DNA from: Microbispora triticiradicis
GTDB lineage: Bacteria > Actinomycetota > Actinomycetes > Streptosporangiales > Streptosporangiaceae
Direction of reading: 5' to 3'
Assembly: GCA_003260025.2 (NCBI GenBank)
Contig: QFZU02000089.1
Coordinates: 1-64,000 of the forward strand
Length of the DNA stretch: 64,000 bases
The notes beneath the pieces are model-generated. The model was not told where the DNA came from, searched no databases, and saw only the letters and a list, made by a program, of their open reading frames with translations. Of the stretch, positions 60,513-64,000 are shown in pieces; within the stretch, counting starts at the first letter, position 1, and every line of letters starts with the position of its first letter. The translations under genes were made by a program, and so were the position numbers.

Positions 60513-62171
60513 ATGGACGGCGTGATGGAGCAGCCGGCGGAGGACGCGCGGATCCGTTCGGCGAGCGGCGTGCCGTTGCCGGAGGTCGCGGTCCCCGGTA
60601 CGGCGCAGCGGGACCCCATGGACCCCGCCGGCGGACCGGACGGCGGACCGGACGACCGGCTCGGCCTGCCCGGCGGGTTCCCGTACACCCGCGGCATCCG
60701 TCCGGGGATGTACCGCGAACGTCCCTGGACCATCCGGCAGCTCGCCGGGTTCGGCACCGCCCAGGAGACCAACGCCCGCTACCGGATGCTGCTCGACGGC
60801 GGGGCCACCGGGATCAACGGCGTCTTCGACTATCCCAGCCTGCGGGCCTTCGACTCCGACGACCCCAGGGCCGGGGCCGACGTCGGCCGCGGCGGCGTCG
60901 CCGTGGACCTGCGCGGCGACTTCGACACGCTCTTCGACGGCATCCCGCTGGACGAGGTGAGCGTCTCCCTGGTCTCCTCCCAGCCCATCGGGGCGGTGCC
61001 CCACCTCGCCATGTACGTGCGGTCGGCCGAGCGGCGCGGCTTCGCGCCCGCCCGCCTCGCGGGCACCAGCCAGAACGACTTCCTGATGGAGACGGCGATC
61101 ACCATCGCGCCCGAGGCGCTGCCGCCCGCCGGGTCCTTCCGGCTGGCGTGCGACCTGGCCGAGTTCGCGCTGCGTACGATGCCGCGCTGGAACCCCGTCA
61201 GCGTGAGCGGCTACAACTACCGCGAGGCCGGCGCGGACGCGGTCCTGGAGATGGCCCTGTGCCTGGCCCACGGGCAGGCCGTCGTACGGGCGCTGCTCGA
61301 CCGCGGTTTCGCCGCCGAGCCGGTCCTGGCCCGGGTCACCTTCTTCCTCAGCGCCCACAGCGACTTCTTCGAGGAGGTCGCGAAGTATCGCGCGCTGCGC
61401 CGCATGTGGGCGCACTGGGTGCGCGACGAGCTCGGCGTCCGCGACCCGCGGGCGCAGCTGCTGCGCTACCACGTGCAGACGTCGGGGGTCACCAACAGCG
61501 CCCGCCACGCGCACGTCAACATCGCGAGGAGCGCCCTGCAGGGCCTCGCCGCGGTGTGCGGCGGCACCCAGTCACTGCACGTCAACGGGTACGACGAGGC
61601 GGTGTGCATCCCGAGCGAGCACGCCGCGCTGACCGCGCTGCGCACGCAGTACGTGCTGCTGCACGAGACCGGGGTGGCGAAGGTCGCCGACCCGCTCGGC
61701 GGCAGCTACCTCGTGGAGTACCTCACCGACGAACTTGAGGAGCGCGCGCGGCGCGTCCTGGAGCGCATCGGGGAGCTCGGCGGGATCGTGGCCGCGACCG
61801 AGCGGGGATGGGTGCACGCGGAGCTCGCACGGACCGCCTTCGCCGACCAGAAGGCGATCGAGAACGGCGAGCGGCTGGTCGTCGGCGTCAACACGCAACT
61901 CGACGGCGACGCCGAGGAGCTGGACCGCTTCGAGCTGCCGGAAGGCAGCCTCGAACGGCAGGTGGCCGCCCTGGAGCGGGCGCGGTCCCGCCGCGACCGG
62001 GAGGCGGCCGGCGTCGCCCTGAAGCTGGTCGCCCGCGCCTGCCGGGACGGTGAGAACGTCATGCCGGCGGTCCTCGACGCGGTCGACGCGGATGTCACGT
62101 TGGGCGAGCTCGGCCGGGTGTTCCGCGACGAGCTGGGACGATGGGAGTTCCCGTTGTGGCAGGAGTGCTGA
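60513..62171 (+). CDS. B12-dependent acyl-CoA mutase, large subunit, atypical active site
   Basis: The 552-residue protein has the methylmalonyl-CoA mutase barrel (MYRERPWTIRQLAGFGTA, FDTLFDGIPLDEVSVS, GTSQNDFLME, CGGTQSLHVNGYDEA) but no C-terminal B12 domain, which the next gene provides. Key residues differ from known mutases. The catalytic His of SGYHxxEAG is Asn235 (SGYNYREAGA). The TVRQY Tyr that marks methylmalonyl specificity is Leu77. The CoA-carboxylate Arg in NDILKEFMVRN is Thr197. It should not be a methylmalonyl-CoA mutase; isobutyryl- or hydroxyisobutyryl-type or a new rearrangement is likely. The start is uncertain: ATG 60513 or 60525, neither with a clear ribosome site. Confidence 0.85.
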   Translation: MDGVMEQPAEDARIRSASGVPLPEVAVPGTAQRDPMDPAGGPDGGPDDRLGLPGGFPYTRGIRPGMYRERPWTIRQLAGFGTAQETNARYRMLLDGGATGINGVFDYPSLRAFDSDDPRAGADVGRGGVAVDLRGDFDTLFDGIPLDEVSVSLVSSQPIGAVPHLAMYVRSAERRGFAPARLAGTSQNDFLMETAITIAPEALPPAGSFRLACDLAEFALRTMPRWNPVSVSGYNYREAGADAVLEMALCLAHGQAVVRALLDRGFAAEPVLARVTFFLSAHSDFFEEVAKYRALRRMWAHWVRDELGVRDPRAQLLRYHVQTSGVTNSARHAHVNIARSALQGLAAVCGGTQSLHVNGYDEAVCIPSEHAALTALRTQYVLLHETGVAKVADPLGGSYLVEYLTDELEERARRVLERIGELGGIVAATERGWVHAELARTAFADQKAIENGERLVVGVNTQLDGDAEELDRFELPEGSLERQVAALERARSRRDREAAGVALKLVARACRDGENVMPAVLDAVDADVTLGELGRVFRDELGRWEFPLWQEC

Positions 62172-62557
62172 GCGGCCGCAAGGGCGTCGTGGCGAAGCTG
62201 GGGATGGACGCCCACTGGCGGGGCGCCATCGTGGTGTGCAACGGGCTGCGGGAGGCCGGGATGGACGTGGTCTATCTCGGGCACACCACCCCCGCGGACC
62301 TCGTGGCCGCCGTCCGCCGGGAGCGGCCCGACCTGGTGGGGCTGTCCTCTCTGACGGGCAACCACCTGCAGGAGTGCCGTCGCCTGATGAGCGCCCTGGA
62401 CGCCGAAGGGCTGGGGGATCTGCGGGTCGTCGTCGGCGGCACGATCCCGGCCGAGGACCGGGACACGCTGCTGGCCCTGGGCGTGGACGGCATCTTCGGC
62501 ACCGGCAGCCGCCTCGACGTCATCGTCGACGACGTCGCCGCCCTGCTCGGCCACTGA
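62141..62557 (+). CDS. B12-binding small subunit of the acyl-CoA mutase
   Basis: The 138-residue protein carries the cobalamin motif DxHxxG (Asp23, His25, Gly28 in GMDAHWRGAIVV), GLSSLTGNH and VVVGGTIPAED, the full set for base-off/His-on B12 binding. It overlaps the large subunit gene by 31 bp, so the two are made together, as in IcmA/IcmB and HcmA/HcmB pairs. No MeaB-like reactivase is in the window. Confidence 0.93.
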   Translation: MGVPVVAGVLSGRKGVVAKLGMDAHWRGAIVVCNGLREAGMDVVYLGHTTPADLVAAVRRERPDLVGLSSLTGNHLQECRRLMSALDAEGLGDLRVVVGGTIPAEDRDTLLALGVDGIFGTGSRLDVIVDDVAALLGH

Positions 62558-62559
62558 GC

Positions 62560-62700
62560 TCGACCACCTCGACCACCGAGCTCAACCACGAAGCTCGACC
62601 ATCTCGGCCACCGAGCTCGACCACCGAGCTCAACCACGAAGCCCCGCCACCGAGCTCGACCACCGCACTCTGCCGCGGGGCTCTGCAACCGAGCCGGTGG
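62560..62700 (+). repeat. Non-coding short repeats after the B12 subunit gene
   Basis: ccaccgagctcaaccacgaa and the next two bases occur at 62573 and 62621 (48 bp apart), interleaved with variants of gagctcgaccacc. The stretch codes for nothing recognisable. It could be a decayed gene end or a slippage array. Confidence 0.6.
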
Positions 62701-62814
62701 CGCTCCCCGGCGCCCCGGGGCCTCGCGGGTCGCGTCGCGTACGCCGAGCACCGGGCGCCGGGGGTGGCGACCGCGCGAGGCCTTGGGCCGCGCTCACGCG
62801 CTTCAGGTCGCGCT

Positions 62815-63621
62815 TCAGGCGTTGAGGGACTCCGTCGTCGCGAAGCGCTCGGCGTAGCAGGCTCCCGGCGACCGGTCCAGGTCGATGCCGAAGATGTCGC
62901 GGTAGGCCGCCACGACCGCCTGCTCGTCCTCCAGCGTCACCTCCGTCGTGCGGCCGCCCGACGTCGTGATCAGCCGGTTGCCGTGCAGCGTCACCCGGCC
63001 GTCGGGGGTGCTGAGCGAGCAGAGGTCCATCGCGTTCCAGAACGACTCGGGCGACACCTGGTGCCAGTCCCAGGACGGCACGAAGTCGCGCAGCCGCCGG
63101 GGGTGCGCCTCGACCCGGTAGCGCGGGCTGCCGTCGCAGTACACGTCGAGGTCCCCGTGGCCGGCCTCGACCACCCGGAACTCGCCGCCGGGGTCGCGCT
63201 GCGGCTCGTCGGTGTCCATGCGCAGCGGGAACACGTTGAACTGGCCGAACCCCACGTCCACCAGCCAGGGGCCGTCCAGGTCGACCCGCAGGACGAGGTG
63301 GTCGAGCGGGAAGACGGGCGTGCCGTCCTCCTCGAACACCGCCGCCGCCAGCAGCGTGACCTCGTACCCGATCTCGCGCAGCAGCGCGGCGAAGGCGCCG
63401 TTGAGCTCGTAGCACCCGCCGCCTCGGCGCAGCCGTACGAGCTTGTCGAGGAACACGTCCTCGTCCAGCGTGACCGGCGTGCCGAGACGGGTGTAGATGT
63501 TCTCCCACGGCACGTGGTAGAGGTGCCGCTGGTGCAGCTCACGCAACGTGTCGAGGTCGGCCGCGCGCGGCGCCGGCGCGCCGATGCGGTCGAGATAGGC
63601 TCGCATCATCCGCTGGTCCAT
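62815..63621 (-). CDS. nat: Arylamine N-acetyltransferase
   Basis: The 268-residue enzyme has the NAT catalytic triad: Cys70 in RRGGGCYELNGAF, His108 in PLDHLVLRVD and Asp122 in WLVDVGFG. It moves an acetyl (or other acyl) group from CoA to aromatic amines; RifF-type members close amide rings. With an anthranilate- or aminophenyl-type unit expected in the pathway, an arylamine substrate would be natural, as protection or as tailoring. It is transcribed against the gene at the right edge. Membership in the cluster is not certain. Confidence 0.92.
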   Translation of the reverse strand: MDQRMMRAYLDRIGAPAPRAADLDTLRELHQRHLYHVPWENIYTRLGTPVTLDEDVFLDKLVRLRRGGGCYELNGAFAALLREIGYEVTLLAAAVFEEDGTPVFPLDHLVLRVDLDGPWLVDVGFGQFNVFPLRMDTDEPQRDPGGEFRVVEAGHGDLDVYCDGSPRYRVEAHPRRLRDFVPSWDWHQVSPESFWNAMDLCSLSTPDGRVTLHGNRLITTSGGRTTEVTLEDEQAVVAAYRDIFGIDLDRSPGACYAERFATTESLNA

Positions 63622-63662
63622 GCGTTCGATCGTGCCATCGCGCGCGCGCCGGAGGCGGCCCG

Positions 63663-63745
63663 CGAGAGCCGTCCGAGACCACGCGGAGGTGGACCTGAGG
63701 CCGCGGCGGCGGTGAGACCACCCTGATAGCGCGCTCGGCTACGGT
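63663..63745 (+). promoter_or_regulatory. SARP-type promoter of the right-edge gene
   Basis: CGAGAG (63663), CGAGAC (63674), GGAGGT (63685) and TGAGGC (63696) are each 11 bp apart. Then TGAGAC (63713) and TGATAG (63724), again 11 bp apart, are followed after exactly 10 bp by TACGGT (63740-63745). The second group is nearly identical to the promoters at 42.2 and 48.5 kb. Confidence 0.65.
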
Positions 63746-63791
63746 GCGAACAGCCCTGTTGGCCCCTGTGGTCCTTGGCAGGAGGACGACC

Positions 63792-64000
63792 ATGCGCACC
63801 TTGTCCTGTTCCGGCCCGGACCTGGCCGGGCGGATCGCCCGGCGCCACTTCGTCGGGCAGGACAGGGTCGCCGTCGCCGCGGACGCCGACGAGCTGATCC
63901 GCCTGCTCGCCGCCTCGCGCCGCGCCGATCCCCGGCCCGTCGTGATCAACGCGCAGACGCGGCGCGGGCACGCCGACAGCCTGCGCGCCGCCGGGGTGCC
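63792..64000 (+). CDS. Partial gene at the window edge, function not recognised
   Basis: ATG 63792 follows GGAGGA at a proper distance and opens a frame that runs off the window after 69 residues (MRTLSCSGPDLAGRIARRHF, then VAVAADADELIRLLAASR and VVINAQTRRGHADSLRAAGV). I cannot assign a family from this part. The cluster-type promoter before it implies that the pathway continues to the right. Confidence 0.6.
   Translation, partial: MRTLSCSGPDLAGRIARRHFVGQDRVAVAADADELIRLLAASRRADPRPVVINAQTRRGHADSLRAAGV

Noticed and set aside
60513-62557. Methylmalonyl-CoA mutase of primary metabolism
   Set aside because: The specificity Tyr and Arg and the catalytic His are all replaced, and the B12 domain is a separate small subunit.
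62560-62700. Repeats after the B12 subunit gene as a CRISPR array
   Set aside because: Units are of uneven length without unique spacers and no cas genes are nearby.
1-64000. tRNA, rRNA or riboswitch genes
   Set aside because: I looked for cloverleaf marks and T-loop sequences in the gaps and saw none; small RNAs cannot be excluded by eye.

Overview
The window is very GC-rich, with tightly overlapping ATGA/GTGA gene junctions and frequent GTG starts. Together with MbtH, SARP, PucR and terminal-reductase NRPS genes, this points to a filamentous actinomycete. A member of the Streptosporangiales or a Streptomyces relative is likely; the genus is my inference. Nearly the whole window reads as one large hybrid biosynthetic gene cluster. 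It probably continues past both ends. I cannot name the product.

Layout. (1) 1-18.6 kb is the assembly line: a fatty-acyl-AMP ligase fused to an acyl carrier, a stand-alone condensation domain next to a broken adenylation fragment, a type II thioesterase, a C-A-PCP protein whose A domain is ruined, MbtH, a C-A-PCP-reductase protein, a VioC-like oxygenase, a PCP-less A-domain protein, a TyrA-like dehydrogenase and a benzoylformate-decarboxylase-like enzyme. (2) 18.6-24.6 kb is an apparent passenger island: a sulfonate uptake/dioxygenase operon and a membrane M48 protease with a frameshift. (3) 25.1-32.7 kb is an operon for an amino-group carrier protein (LysW-like) pathway: PLP aminotransferase, split transketolase, LysW, LysX, LysY, LysZ and LysK homologues. 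This is the gene set known to make 2,6-diamino-5,7-dihydroxyheptanoate in vazabitide-type clusters. (4) 32.8-39.0 kb holds regulators: a SARP-NB-ARC protein with a chorismate mutase in its operon, a decayed IS701-like transposase and a PucR/GAF regulator. (5) 39.5-48.4 kb holds a methyltransferase, a glycerophosphodiesterase, a flavin reductase, an ABC exporter whose ATPase is fused to an S15 peptidase, and a secreted/membrane hydrolase. (6) 48.6-54.8 kb is a tryptophan/kynurenine operon: two different tryptophan-dioxygenase-like haem enzymes, a kynureninase-like enzyme, an FAD hydroxylase, a Rieske protein and a formamidase. (7) 54.8-64 kb holds two FemAB/GNAT-like transferases, an Asp-hydroxylase-like enzyme, an MFS exporter, an SDR, a B12-dependent acyl-CoA mutase with an unusual active site, its B12 subunit and an arylamine N-acetyltransferase.

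How it may fit together. The carrier pathway would supply an unusual diamino-dihydroxy acid. The kynurenine genes would supply a (hydroxy)anthranilate or kynurenine-type unit, and chorismate mutase plus the TyrA-like enzyme plus the TPP enzyme an arylpyruvate-derived unit. The acyl ligase would supply a lipid or acyl cap. The NRPS proteins would join these and release the chain reductively as an aldehyde. The most useful new observation is a shared promoter architecture: hexamers like TGAGAC/TGATAG/CGAGAG repeated at 11-bp phase, then exactly 10 bp, then a TAnnnT -10 box. It occurs in front of eight transcription units from 3.7 to 63.7 kb. It looks like the operator set of the cluster SARP and ties the distant blocks, including the ABC/peptidase fusion and the gene at the right edge, into one regulon.
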